NCBI RefSeq assembly: GCF_019285515.1
Contig: NZ_CP079095.1
Location: 2,574,501 to 2,638,500 of the forward strand
Origin: Methylococcus sp. Mc7
Lineage (GTDB): Bacteria > Pseudomonadota > Gammaproteobacteria > Methylococcales > Methylococcaceae
Direction: 5' to 3'
Length of the DNA stretch: 64,000 nucleotides
The notes beneath the pieces were generated by a model, which did no database searches, was not told the DNA's origin, and saw nothing but the letters and a program-made list of their open reading frames with translations. The translations under genes were made by a program, and so were the position numbers. Shown here one piece after another: positions 7,601 to 17,997 of the stretch. Each line of letters opens with the position of its first letter. Within the stretch, counting starts at the first letter, position 1.

Positions 7601-8784
7601 TTACGGCATACCACCAGGTCGAGCTTGGAAAACGGCGGGTCGCTGATCAGGTTGTGGGGCGCGAAGACGATGGATTCCCTTATCTGTTTGGCGATGCGGT
7701 ATCCCGTCCCCTCCCGGACGAAGTAACGCTTGAGCCGCGTTTCGGAAACGCCCGCCAGCGCCGCTTCGGAATAGAGGCCGTGACGGGCGATTTCCAGTGC
7801 CTCGGCGTCGACATCGGTCGCGAAGATCTGCAGGCGCGTTGGCCGCTCGATACGCTCGAATCCTTCCGTCAGAAGGATGGCGATCGAATAGGCTTCCTCG
7901 CCGGTGGAGCAGCCGGCGATCCAGCAGCGGACCGGCCGGTCGGCTCCGTCGCAAATTGCCGGGACAACGGCGGTTTCCACCAAAGCGAAGGCCTCGGCGT
8001 CGCGAAAGAAGGCGGTGACCCCGATCAGCAGATCTTCGGCCAGGCGGTCGAGTTCGTTCACGTCGGTCTCGAGCAGTTTCAGGTAATCGCCCATCTCCTC
8101 GATGCGGGCGATGCCCATGCGGCGTTCGATGCGGCGCAGCAGCGGCGGGGGCTTATAGGCGCGGAGATCGGCCCCGGCATGGCTGCGAACCAGGTCGAGG
8201 ATCGCCTCCAGGGTCCCGGAGCCGGTCCTCGCCTCGCCGCGCACCCAGTTTCCGATGGTCCACGCGATGGCCTCCGGCGCGAAATCCGCGTTTTCCGTGC
8301 CGGGTTCGAACGGTGGCACCGCGAATACCAGGCCGCCGGCGCGTTCGACGACGCCTGCGAGCGCGCGTTCCTGGCCTGAGGCGCCGGCGCGGAATACGAC
8401 GGCCGTCTGGCCGTGGCGACCGGGTGGGAGAGATCGCAGGAAATGGTCGACCGGATGGCCGGACGCAGCCGGACTGTCCAGCCTCATCCGTCCGTTGTCG
8501 ATGGACAGATATTTCCCGGAAGGCGGGAGGTACGCGTGTGACGGCAGAACGGGGGCGCCGGTTTCGGCGATCTTGACCGCCAGGGGCACAGGCGTCTGCG
8601 CCAGTTTGGCCAGGGCCTCTTCCGGCAGAGCGGGGAGGAAGCACGCGGCGCCGCAGTTTGGGGGAAGCGCCTTGAGAAACGCTTTTGCCGAATCCGGCTC
8701 ATCCCACGAAACGACGATCAGGCGAACGGCGGCGGGGCCTTCGTCGGACTTTTCACTGTCCATGCTGCCGGCGTCCTCGACCAT
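4627..8784 (-). CDS. Multidomain signalling protein: CheB-like (degenerate)-CheR-coiled coil-PAS-PAS-GGDEF-EAL
   Basis: 1385 aa, no membrane segments seen. Residues 1-190 resemble a CheB methylesterase domain but without the usual catalytic Ser, His and Asp motifs. Residues ~200-470 are a CheR methyltransferase with SAM-binding GCSTGEEAYSIA and DLVVCRNVLIYL. Residues ~625-705 form a heptad-rich coiled coil (NEEIMAMNEELQSANEELES). Two PAS-type regions follow at ~710-950. The diguanylate cyclase domain keeps GGDEF (1034-1038) and the phosphodiesterase domain keeps EAL (1162-1164), DDFGTGYSS and VEGIET, so both c-di-GMP activities are possible. The architecture matches hybrid CheBR-PAS sensors, here fused to c-di-GMP turnover. 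It starts 13 bp after pgi. A second in-frame Met lies 21 bases inside. Confidence 0.92.
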   Translation of the reverse strand: MVEDAGSMDSEKSDEGPAAVRLIVVSWDEPDSAKAFLKALPPNCGAACFLPALPEEALAKLAQTPVPLAVKIAETGAPVLPSHAYLPPSGKYLSIDNGRMRLDSPAASGHPVDHFLRSLPPGRHGQTAVVFRAGASGQERALAGVVERAGGLVFAVPPFEPGTENADFAPEAIAWTIGNWVRGEARTGSGTLEAILDLVRSHAGADLRAYKPPPLLRRIERRMGIARIEEMGDYLKLLETDVNELDRLAEDLLIGVTAFFRDAEAFALVETAVVPAICDGADRPVRCWIAGCSTGEEAYSIAILLTEGFERIERPTRLQIFATDVDAEALEIARHGLYSEAALAGVSETRLKRYFVREGTGYRIAKQIRESIVFAPHNLISDPPFSKLDLVVCRNVLIYLNPKTQEKLLEIFHFILNPGGHLFLGSSESLGDAAHLFDEISKPWRIFRRNDAAVAVRPSLPLFAPATTARIAEGRILTADPDGHEIQERLYRGLLDRHAPTLIVANERHEVVYISGNTQSYLELPPGEPTLDLFKLVKPPLRAMLRSSLDLCLREGRKVATVAAGGGPASPMPEAVRLTVTPIADGQVSDLFLIGLEAEALAGPVSTAAAKSGDDDWLLQQLERELAATREDLRRTIEKTRHTNDELRASNEEIMAMNEELQSANEELESSREELQSLNAELTATNAMLDAKVGELEATSNDLNNLLIGTDLATLFLDRNLNIRRYTPACNRLMHLIPSDIGRPFADIVHHFQDGELFGDAAGVLRGDGPKSREILDHQGAWYLRKILPYRSRDNCCVEGLVITFGEVTSLKQAEQELIAQAAELRQQAELLKHAHVLARDLDDRIVFWNAYAEKFYGWSKDEALGRTSHELLNSRFPLPLATIRQQILADGHWKGELTHVDRQGRERAVATHWELYRDAEGTPRAIVEVNNDITERNSFEAQLRQSRHYLDYLAYYDPLTQLPNRLRFQQRLEQAVTQALSGGKRLGLLFLDVDRFKLINDSLGHDVGDSLLLEVSRRLEERLGPLDTLARIGGDEFAVLMEDLDDIGYASRFALAAIETVKTPVVLDRHELFVSLSGGISLFPEDSRDADGLLRSADAAMFLAKEKGRGNYEFFTPDLNRRANRLLSIETRLRKALENGELELAFQPQMNLQSGAITGAEALARWNSQELGRVPADEFIQVAEDSGLIVPLGEWAIRTACRKIAEWQRSGLTPVRIAVNISARQFGEPNFVRLIADSLAETGVDPALLELELTERLLLQDVDTVVRTLLELKRTGVHFSMDDFGTGYSSLSYLRRLPLSHLKVAREFVPWGADDCNNLSISRAIVSLAKSLELTCTVEGIETQAQLDCFKTLGCDQAQGYLISPPLPPGEFEDFLRRPLPFEL

Positions 8785-8797
8785 CCGGAAAAATTCT

Positions 8798-10438
8798 TCA
8801 ACGCAGCGACTTGAAGTACCGGATCAGGCCGTTGGTGGAAGCGTCATGCGAAGCGACCGGGGCATCGCCGGGAAGCTCGGCCAGAATGGTCTTCGCCAGC
8901 TGCTTGCCGAGTTCCACGCCCATCTGGTCGAAGGAGTTGATGTACCAGATCACGCCCTGGGTGAATATCTTGTGTTCGTACAAGGCGATCAGCATGCCAA
9001 GGGTATGGGGGTCGAGGCGCCGATACAGGAAGCTATTGGTCGGTTTGTTGCCGGGGAAAGTCTTGGCGGCCGCCAGCGCTTCGATGCGCTCGGCGGTCAG
9101 ATTTTCCGAGGCGATCTCCTGCCGCGCCTGGTCCGTGGTGCGTCCGCGCATCAGCGCTTCGGTCTGGGCCAGGAAATTGGAGATCAGGATATCGTGGTGC
9201 TCGGCCAGGGGGTGATGGCTTTCCGCGGCCGCGAGGAAGTCGCAGGGAACCAGCATGCTGCCCTGATGGAGCAACTGGTAGAAAGCGTGCTGGCCGTTGG
9301 TGCCGGGCTGGCCGAAGATGACGGGACCGGTGGGGTAGGCCACCGGCCGGCCTTCCACGTCGACGGTCTTGCCGTTGCTTTCCATGTCGGCCTGTTGCAA
9401 ATAGGCCGGCAAGTCTTCGAGGTATTGGTCGTACGGCAGCACGGCGTGACTCTGGGCGCCGAAGAAATTGATGTACCAGATGCCCAGGAGACCCATCAGC
9501 ACCGGGATGTTGCGTTCGAAGGGGGCGGTGCGGAAATGCTCGTCGACGAAATGGGCGCCTTCGAGCATTTCCTCGAAGCGGTCCATGCCGATGCTCAGCG
9601 CGATCGGCAGGCCGATGGCCGACCACAGCGAATAGCGGCCGCCCACCCAGTCCCAGAATTCGAACATGTTGCGGGGATCGATGCCGAACTCGGCGACCTT
9701 GTTCCGGTTGGTCGAAATGGCGACGAAGTGGCGGGCGATGGCGGTTTCCTCCGGGATGCGCTCCAGGAACCAGGCGCGGGCCGAGCGGCCATTGGTCATG
9801 GTCTCCTGGGTCGTGAAAGTCTTGGAGGCGACGACGAACAGCGTGGTCTCCGGGTTCAGCGGCCGCAGGATCTCGATCAGGTCGGCTTCGTCGATGTTGG
9901 AGACGAAGTGCGCGCGCAGTCGTGGGTCCGCGTAAGGCAGCAAGGCTTTGACCACCGTCTTGGGGCCGAGGTCGGACCCCCCGATGCCGATGTTGACCAC
10001 ATCGGTGATGGCCTTGCCGGTCGCGCCGCGCCATTCTCCCGTGCGCACGGCCTGCGAGAAGCGGCGCATGCGCTCGAGAACGCGGTTGACCGCGGGCATG
10101 ACGTCCTTGCCGTCGACGAGAATCGGACGGCTGGAGCGGTTACGCAGGGCGACATGAAGCACCGCGCGGTTCTCCGTGACGTTGATCCGTTCGCCTCCGA
10201 ACATGGCCTCGATCTTTTCACGCAGGCCGGCCTCCTCGGCGAGCCGAACCAGCGCATCGACGGTTTCCCGGGTGATCCGGTTCTTCGAGTAATCGAACAG
10301 CAGATCGCCCAGCCGGACGGAAAAAGCGTCGAAACGCCTTGGATCGTCGGCGAACATGTCGCGCATGTGGCGGGGGGCGATGGTCTTGAAGTGTTCGGAA
10401 AGAGTCCGCCAGGCGGGAAGGTCGGTCGATTGTGGCAT
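8798..10438 (-). CDS. pgi: Glucose-6-phosphate isomerase
   Basis: 546 aa. Interconverts glucose-6-phosphate and fructose-6-phosphate in the cytoplasm, at the branch between sugar-phosphate cycles and glycogen/cell-wall sugars. Family signatures include [44 protein letters not shown] and the C-terminal [16 protein letters not shown]. Length matches the E. coli-type enzyme (~549 aa). The start at 10438 has AAGGAAA five bases upstream; a longer frame adds only 15 non-conserved residues. It is the first gene of the minus-strand run ending at the VOC gene, and is followed after 13 bp by the GGDEF/EAL protein. Confidence 0.96.
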   Translation of the reverse strand: MPQSTDLPAWRTLSEHFKTIAPRHMRDMFADDPRRFDAFSVRLGDLLFDYSKNRITRETVDALVRLAEEAGLREKIEAMFGGERINVTENRAVLHVALRNRSSRPILVDGKDVMPAVNRVLERMRRFSQAVRTGEWRGATGKAITDVVNIGIGGSDLGPKTVVKALLPYADPRLRAHFVSNIDEADLIEILRPLNPETTLFVVASKTFTTQETMTNGRSARAWFLERIPEETAIARHFVAISTNRNKVAEFGIDPRNMFEFWDWVGGRYSLWSAIGLPIALSIGMDRFEEMLEGAHFVDEHFRTAPFERNIPVLMGLLGIWYINFFGAQSHAVLPYDQYLEDLPAYLQQADMESNGKTVDVEGRPVAYPTGPVIFGQPGTNGQHAFYQLLHQGSMLVPCDFLAAAESHHPLAEHHDILISNFLAQTEALMRGRTTDQARQEIASENLTAERIEALAAAKTFPGNKPTNSFLYRRLDPHTLGMLIALYEHKIFTQGVIWYINSFDQMGVELGKQLAKTILAELPGDAPVASHDASTNGLIRYFKSLR

Positions 10439-10539
10439 GGTTTCCTTATTATGGTGTCGCGCGGGCTCGTGACTGCCGCTCATAATATAAATGCTACTAC
10501 AAGCAGCGGGGATGGGCGAAGCTCCGGCAGCGTTGGGTT

Positions 10540-10545
10540 TATAAT
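10540..10545 (+). promoter_or_regulatory. Candidate -10 box for argH
   Basis: A perfect TATAAT lies 34 bp before the argH start in the short pgi/argH divergent region. I cannot find a convincing -35 at 16-18 bp spacing, so this is suggestive only. Confidence 0.4.
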
Positions 10546-10578
10546 GAGCCGCTTTGATCCTCGCAGCGGAAAGACGTA

Positions 10579-11976
10579 ATGAGTATCCAGCAAAAACCCT
10601 GGGGAGGGCGGTTCGAGGAGGCGACGGACGCCTTCGTCGAGGTCTTCACCGGCTCGGTGGATTTCGACAAGCGACTGGCGTCCCACGACATCCGGGGCTC
10701 GATCGCGCATGCCACGATGCTGGAGCGGCTGGGGCTTCTGACCGGCGAGGAACTTCGGGCGATCGTCGGCGGCCTCGAAGCCATCGGCGCGGAAATCGAG
10801 GCCGGGGAATTCCCCTGGTCGGTGCGCCTCGAGGACGTGCACATGAACATCGAGGCCCGCCTGACCCAGCGGATCGGCGAGGCCGGAAAGAAGCTGCATA
10901 CCGGGCGTTCCCGCAACGACCAGGTCGCCACCGACGTGCGCCTGTACCTGCGCGCCGAGATCGACCGCATCTGCGGACTGATCCTGCGGCTGCAGACCGC
11001 GCTGGTGGATCTGGCCGAGCGCGAGGCCGGCACCATCATGCCGGGTTTCACTCATCTCCAGGTGGCGCAGCCGGTCACTTTCGGCCATCACATGATGGCA
11101 TGGTACGAAATGCTGTCGCGCGATTACGACCGGCTGCGCGATTGCCGCAAACGGGTCAACGTCATGCCGCTGGGCGCCGCGGCCCTGGCCGGCTCCAGTT
11201 TCCCGCTGGACCGCGATTACACGGCGGCGCTGCTCGACTTCTCCGGGCCGGCGGCGAATTCGCTGGACGCCGTCAGCGATCGCGATTTCGCCATCGAGTT
11301 CGCCGCCTGCGCCAGTCTGGTGCTGATGCATCTCTCACGGTTTTCGGAGGAGCTGATCCTGTGGACCTCGGCCCAGTTCGGGTTCGTCGAACTGCCCGAT
11401 GCTTTCTGCACCGGCTCCTCGATCATGCCGCAGAAGAAGAACCCCGACGTGCCCGAACTCATCCGCGGCAAGAGCGCGCGGGTATTCGGCCACTTGTTCG
11501 CGCTGCTGACCCTGATGAAGAGTCAGCCGCTCGCCTACAACAAGGACAACCAGGAGGACAAGGAGCCGCTGTTCGATACGGTCGACACCCTGTCCGGCTG
11601 TCTCCGCGCCTTCGCCGACATGATGCCGCACGTGCGGCCGAACCGGCCCGCCATGTATGCCTCGGCCCGAAAGGGCTATGCGACCGCCACCGACCTGGCC
11701 GACTACCTGGTCCGGCGCGGGACGCCTTTCCGCGACGCCCATGAGATCGTGGGCAAGGCGGTCCGCCTGGGTCTGGACACCGGCCGCGACCTGGCGGATA
11801 TCTCGCTGGAGGAGCTTCAATCCCTGTCCGCCGCCATCGGACCGGACGTTTACGAGGTGCTGACGCTGGAGGGTTCGGTGGCGGCGCGTTCGCACCTGGG
11901 CGGCACCGCGCCGGACCGCGTGAGACGGGCCGTGGCCGATGCGCGGGTTCGCCTGGCCGCCCTGCAGGAGAGCTGA
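10579..11976 (+). CDS. argH: Argininosuccinate lyase
   Basis: 465 aa, normal length. Splits argininosuccinate into arginine and fumarate, the last step of arginine synthesis. Seen: WGGRF near the start, the [13 protein letters not shown] substrate-binding segment, the catalytic-serine loop [20 protein letters not shown] of the fumarase/aspartase superfamily, and [24 protein letters not shown] lies about 6 bases before the ATG. Its TGA overlaps the ATG of the following histidine phosphatase by one base (TGATG), so the two are probably co-translated. Confidence 0.97.
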   Translation: MSIQQKPWGGRFEEATDAFVEVFTGSVDFDKRLASHDIRGSIAHATMLERLGLLTGEELRAIVGGLEAIGAEIEAGEFPWSVRLEDVHMNIEARLTQRIGEAGKKLHTGRSRNDQVATDVRLYLRAEIDRICGLILRLQTALVDLAEREAGTIMPGFTHLQVAQPVTFGHHMMAWYEMLSRDYDRLRDCRKRVNVMPLGAAALAGSSFPLDRDYTAALLDFSGPAANSLDAVSDRDFAIEFAACASLVLMHLSRFSEELILWTSAQFGFVELPDAFCTGSSIMPQKKNPDVPELIRGKSARVFGHLFALLTLMKSQPLAYNKDNQEDKEPLFDTVDTLSGCLRAFADMMPHVRPNRPAMYASARKGYATATDLADYLVRRGTPFRDAHEIVGKAVRLGLDTGRDLADISLEELQSLSAAIGPDVYEVLTLEGSVAARSHLGGTAPDRVRRAVADARVRLAALQES

Positions 11977-12599
11977 TGGCCGGCGAAAGCTGCAATACCC
12001 TGGTCGATCTGATGCGCCACGGCGAGCCCGCCGGCGGCAGCCGCTACCGCGGGCAGATCGACGACCCCTTGAGCGCCGTGGGCTGGGAGCAGATGTGGCG
12101 GGCGGTCGGCCGGCATTGCCCGTGGGACGTGATCGTCACCTCACCGCTGCTGCGCTGCCAGGCTTTTGCGGAGGCTTTCAGCGAACGCCATGACCGTCCG
12201 CTGGAAATCGAGCCGCGCTTCAAGGAACTCGGTTTCGGCGCGTGGCAGGGCAAGACCCGGGAAGAAATCACCACCGAATACGACCCCGGTGTGCTGCAGC
12301 GCTTTTATCGCGATCCTCTGAACCACCGTCCGGAAAACGCCGAAGGTCTGGGGGATTTCCGCAGCCGCGTCATCTCGGCCTGGAAGGAGATGCTGGAGCG
12401 GCACCTCGGCAAGCACATCCTGGTCGTCTGTCATGCCGGCACCATCCGTATGGTGATCGCGCACGTGCTCGACGTGCCGCTCGCCAATCTGTTCCACATC
12501 AAGGTGGCCAACGCGGGTATCACCCGCATCGAGTGCATCGAACAGGGCGACGAGTTCCTGTCCCAGCTTGTGTTCCACGGCGGTACGCCGGCCGCCTGA
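11976..12599 (+). CDS. Histidine phosphatase superfamily protein (CobC / phosphoglycerate mutase-like)
   Basis: 207 aa. The phosphoacceptor motif LMRHGEP is at residues 12-18 (Arg14, His15, Gly16); a second active-site part CHAGTIR follows near residue 150. KELGFGAWQGKTREEI is the usual dPGM-branch segment. Size and the opening TLVDLMRHGEP fit alpha-ribazole-5'-phosphate phosphatase (CobC) or a broad-specificity phosphatase. No cobalamin genes are nearby, so the substrate is left open. It is coupled to argH by a 1-base overlap and converges on the CNNM/CorC gene, with GC-rich inverted sequence between the stops. Confidence 0.82.
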   Translation: MAGESCNTLVDLMRHGEPAGGSRYRGQIDDPLSAVGWEQMWRAVGRHCPWDVIVTSPLLRCQAFAEAFSERHDRPLEIEPRFKELGFGAWQGKTREEITTEYDPGVLQRFYRDPLNHRPENAEGLGDFRSRVISAWKEMLERHLGKHILVVCHAGTIRMVIAHVLDVPLANLFHIKVANAGITRIECIEQGDEFLSQLVFHGGTPAA

Positions 12600-12617
12600 A
12601 GCGCGGCCCGGACCGGA

Positions 12618-13916
12618 TCATCCGGCCGCCGGCGTAAGCCGTGTGACCAGGATCTTGTCGACCCGGTTGCGGTCCATGTCGACGACCTCGAACCGCAGAT
12701 CCTGGAATTCGAAGCTGTCGGTCACCTTCGGCACGTTACCCAGCCTCAGCATGACGAAACCGGCCATGGTGTGGAAATTGCCGCTCTCCTCCTCCGGCAG
12801 GGCGTCGAGGTCGAAAAGCTGTTTGAAGCGGTCGATGTCGAGCATGCCGTCGACCAGCCAGGAGCCGTCTTCGCGCTGCGAGACCTGGGGTTCTTCCTCG
12901 GCGGTTTCGGAGGCGATGGCGCCGACGATCGCTTCCAGGACGTCGGTCAGCGTCACCAGGCCGGTCAGTTCGCCGTACTCGTCCACCACCAGCGCCGTCT
13001 GCAAATGCGACCGCTTGAAATGCTCCAGCAGCTGCATGAGCGAGAGCGAGTTGGGGACGAACAGCGCGCGGGTCACCAGTTCCGCCAGCTCGGGCTTTTC
13101 GCCGGCCAGCAGGCGGTTCAGCACGTCCTTGGTTTTCACGAAGCCGAGGACGTTGTCCACGCCGCCCCGGCACAGCGGGATGATCCAGTGCGGGTGGTCG
13201 GTGAGGATGCCGCGGTTCGCCTCGTAGGACTTGGTGACGTCCAGGTAGACCACGTCCTTGCGCGGCGTCATGATCGCGCCCACTTTGCGGCTGTCCAGCC
13301 GCAGGATGTTTTCCACCAGCTCCTGCTCGACCTCCTCGAACACGCCTTCCAGGATGCCTTGCTGCAGCAGCAGCTTGATCTCTTCCTCGGTGACCGAAGG
13401 CTGGCGAACCGGGCGGGCGCCCACGATCCGCAGCACGATGTCGGTGGAAATGCTCAGGAACTTGACCAGGGGGAGGGCGATCAGGGACAGGTAATGCATG
13501 GGCCGCGCCACGGCGGCCGCGATGGATTCGGCGTGGAGCAGAGCCAGGCGCTTGGGCACCAGTTCGCCGATGATCAGAGACAGATAGGTGATCGCGAAAA
13601 CGGTGATGGTCAGGCTGATCTCATGGGCGTAGGGCGCCAGTTCCGGCATCGTCAGCAAGAGCGGCTCGATCTGGCTGGACACCGAAGCCTCGCCCAGCGC
13701 GCCGTTCAGCACCCCGATCGTGGTGATGCCGACCTGCACCGTGGAAAGGAACCGCGAGGGCTGCGCCGCCAGTTCGAGGGCGCGCAGTTCGCCGGCACCG
13801 CCTTTGCCGGCCTGTTGCTGCAGCCGGGACCGCCGGGCGGAGACGATGGCCAATTCGGACATGGCGAACAGGCCGTTGACGAAGATGAGGAATAGGACCA
13901 ATCCGATCTGGATCAC
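12618..13916 (-). CDS. Hemolysin-family (CNNM/CorC-type) membrane protein with CBS pair
   Basis: 432 aa. An N-terminal CNNM-type membrane domain (about 1-190, hydrophobic MIQIGLVLFLIFVNGLFAMSE and ISLTITVFAITYLSLIIGELVPK) is followed by two CBS motifs (IMTPRKDVVYLDV near 215, TALVVDEYGELTGLVTLTD near 310) and a C-terminal CorC/HlyC transporter-associated domain (~345-430). These proteins are linked to Mg2+/Co2+ efflux or cation homeostasis in the inner membrane; the annotation hemolysin is historical. It stands alone on the minus strand, with a long non-coding upstream region. Confidence 0.9.
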   Translation of the reverse strand: MIQIGLVLFLIFVNGLFAMSELAIVSARRSRLQQQAGKGGAGELRALELAAQPSRFLSTVQVGITTIGVLNGALGEASVSSQIEPLLLTMPELAPYAHEISLTITVFAITYLSLIIGELVPKRLALLHAESIAAAVARPMHYLSLIALPLVKFLSISTDIVLRIVGARPVRQPSVTEEEIKLLLQQGILEGVFEEVEQELVENILRLDSRKVGAIMTPRKDVVYLDVTKSYEANRGILTDHPHWIIPLCRGGVDNVLGFVKTKDVLNRLLAGEKPELAELVTRALFVPNSLSLMQLLEHFKRSHLQTALVVDEYGELTGLVTLTDVLEAIVGAIASETAEEEPQVSQREDGSWLVDGMLDIDRFKQLFDLDALPEEESGNFHTMAGFVMLRLGNVPKVTDSFEFQDLRFEVVDMDRNRVDKILVTRLTPAAG

Positions 13917-14340
13917 TTTATCGGGAGCGGGTAGTGGAAAAACGGCAGAGACTTCAGAGCAAGGCGGGACGGGGCGCCTGGGTGGAGCACGGATGTTCGC
14001 GATCCCCGGAAGACCGGTGGGAGAAGTGCGAAGTGGCTGGGAGGCTCGGGAGTCGGAAAAAGTTCATGCCATGGGCATGAACTGGGATATTCGTCGGACA
14101 CGAGGCAGTCCGTCAGTCAGCCGTCCGGTAAAACCGACGGTTGGGATAGGTTGAGGATTCGAGCATGATTATCGGCAAGAGGCTGGTATGCCCCGGTCGT
14201 TAGCGTAGCGGGGTCGTGGGTTCGATTCAACTGTTTTTGATCGCATGCGGGCGAAGCTGGCGGGCCGAAACTTGTTGTAACGGAGGGGGCGTTTGTTCTA
14301 AGTTAGGCGCCAGCCAACAATACTGAAGGGGAGGCGGTTC
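13917..14340. other. Intergenic region without a recognisable gene (424 bp)
   Basis: Separates the divergent CNNM/CorC gene and pfp, so it should hold promoters for both. No protein-like frame is convincing. A short hairpin-like pair CCCCG 14191-14195 / CGGGG 14209-14213 is followed by GGTTCGATTC, which resembles a tRNA T-loop but has no pairing arm or acceptor stem. A GGGGAGG ribosome site precedes the pfp ATG by 6 bases. Confidence 0.6.
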
Positions 14341-15603
14341 ATGGTGGCGCGGAATGCTTTTTACGCCCAGTCCGGCGGTGTGACCGCCGTTATCAACGCA
14401 TCGGCCTGCGGAGTGCTGGAAACCGCCAGGCTGTTTCCCGACCGTATCGGCACCGTCTACGCCGGGCGCAACGGCATCGTCGGCGCACTCACCGAGGACC
14501 TGATCGATACCGGCCAGGAAAGCGCCGAAGCCATAGCCGCACTGCGCCACACACCCTCCGGGGCTTTCGGTTCCTGCCGCTACAAGCTCAAGGGGCTGGA
14601 GGAGAACCGGGCCCAGTACGAGCGGCTGATCGAGGTCTTCCGCGCCCACGACATCGGCTATTTCTTCTACAACGGCGGTGGGGATTCCGCCGATACCTGC
14701 CTGAAGGTCTCCCAGCTCTCCGAAAAGCTGGGCTATCCGTTGCAGGCCGTGCATATCCCGAAAACGGTGGACAACGACCTGCCGATCACCGACTGCTGTC
14801 CGGGGTTCGGTTCGGTCGCCAAGTACATCGCCGTATCGGTGCGCGAGGCGACTTTCGACGTGCGTTCCATGGCCGCCACTTCCACCTGCATCTTCGTGCT
14901 CGAGGTCATGGGTCGCCACGCCGGCTGGATCGCCGCCGCCGGCGGGCTTGCGAGCGACGAGAGGCATGAGCTGCCGCTGGTCATCCTGTTTCCCGAACAG
15001 GTGTTCGACCCGGAGCGGTTTCTCCGGGCGGTGGACGAAAAGGTCCGGACGAGGGGCCATTGTTCGATCGTGGTGTCGGAGGGCATCAAGGACGCCGACG
15101 GCAGGTTCGTCGCCGAATCCGGCAGCCGGGACGTGTTCGGGCATGCCCAGCTCGGCGGGGTGGCGCCGGTCGTCGCCGGCCTGATCAAGGAGCGCCTGGG
15201 CTACAAGTACCACTGGGCCGTCGCCGATTACCTGCAGCGCGCCGCCCGCCACATCGCTTCGCGCACGGATGTCGAACAGGCATACGCCTTAGGGAAGGCC
15301 GGCGTCGAAATGGCCCTGAAAGGGCTCAATGCCGTGATGCCGGCCATCGTGCGCACCTCGGATTCGCCTTACCGTTGGGAAATCACCGCCGCCAATCTGG
15401 CGGAAGTGGCCAACGTCGAAAAGAAAATGCCCCTCGAATTCATCGGCGCGGACGGCTTCGGCATCACCGAAGAGTGCCGCCGGTACCTGCAGCCGCTGAT
15501 CGAGGGCGAGGATTACCCTCCCTATGCCGGAGGATTGCCGGACTATGTGACATTGCGGAATGTCGCCGTCCCCAAAAAACTGGCCGCGTCGTTCAGCGTC
15601 TGA
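14341..15603 (+). CDS. pfp: Pyrophosphate-dependent 6-phosphofructokinase
   Basis: 420 aa. Reversibly phosphorylates fructose-6-phosphate using PPi instead of ATP. Family motifs: [14 protein letters not shown] near the N-terminus, NGGGDSADT (Gly112-Asp115 region) at the phosphoryl-donor site, PKTVDNDLP with the catalytic Asp, and [13 protein letters not shown]. The acidic GGD-type donor loop and the Lys of PKTVDND favour PPi specificity by family knowledge. In methanotrophs this enzyme also acts on sedoheptulose-7-phosphate and ribulose-5-phosphate. A GGGGAGG ribosome site is well placed. hppA follows after 50 bp, consistent with a shared transcript that couples PPi use and recovery. Confidence 0.95.
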   Translation: MVARNAFYAQSGGVTAVINASACGVLETARLFPDRIGTVYAGRNGIVGALTEDLIDTGQESAEAIAALRHTPSGAFGSCRYKLKGLEENRAQYERLIEVFRAHDIGYFFYNGGGDSADTCLKVSQLSEKLGYPLQAVHIPKTVDNDLPITDCCPGFGSVAKYIAVSVREATFDVRSMAATSTCIFVLEVMGRHAGWIAAAGGLASDERHELPLVILFPEQVFDPERFLRAVDEKVRTRGHCSIVVSEGIKDADGRFVAESGSRDVFGHAQLGGVAPVVAGLIKERLGYKYHWAVADYLQRAARHIASRTDVEQAYALGKAGVEMALKGLNAVMPAIVRTSDSPYRWEITAANLAEVANVEKKMPLEFIGADGFGITEECRRYLQPLIEGEDYPPYAGGLPDYVTLRNVAVPKKLAASFSV

Positions 15604-15653
15604 GTTCCTCCTTAATTCCGTTACACCAACAACAACGTTCGAGGAGTATCGCT

Positions 15654-17786
<2,133 letters not shown>

Positions 17787-17800
17787 ACCCGCCTGTCTCC

Positions 17801-17878
17801 CCCTCTGGGCCAAATCCGCCGGGAGCGGATTTGGCCGGGCTTGGCCCGCCTGGAAACAGTGGGGCCGGGGGTGAGGGT
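17801..17878. repeat. Interspersed hairpin repeat, copy 2 (downstream of hppA)
   Basis: Contains a perfect 10-bp stem, 17810-17819 pairing 17825-17834, around the loop CGGGA, between CCCTCTGGG and GGGCCGGGG-TGAGGG. Same element as 1586-1677. The stem differs from that copy by a compensated pair (C-G here, T-A there). It could also slow transcription after hppA, but there is no T-tract. Confidence 0.75.
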
Positions 17879-17997
17879 CTGTTCCAGTTTCCTGTATATT
17901 CTCCCTCCTTTCGACAAACCCGTCAGCGGTTTCCGGCGGCAAGCCAGGCCGCCTTCCGTGCGGTTTGCGGGATTCAAACCGGATTCGAGGTAACGCG

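Noticed and set aside
5572-8379. Long plus-strand open frame opposite the GGDEF/EAL gene
   Set aside because: Antisense to a multidomain protein with clear motifs; its composition (Gly, Gln, Val, Asp rich) is a codon-shadow pattern.
14191-14230. Possible tRNA: GGTTCGATTC T-loop-like sequence after a short hairpin
   Set aside because: The flanking bases do not form a 5-bp T stem, and there is no acceptor stem, anticodon arm or CCA at the expected distance.
17801-17878. Intrinsic terminator of hppA
   Set aside because: The hairpin has no T-tract, and the same sequence occurs inside mfnB, so it is listed as an interspersed repeat.
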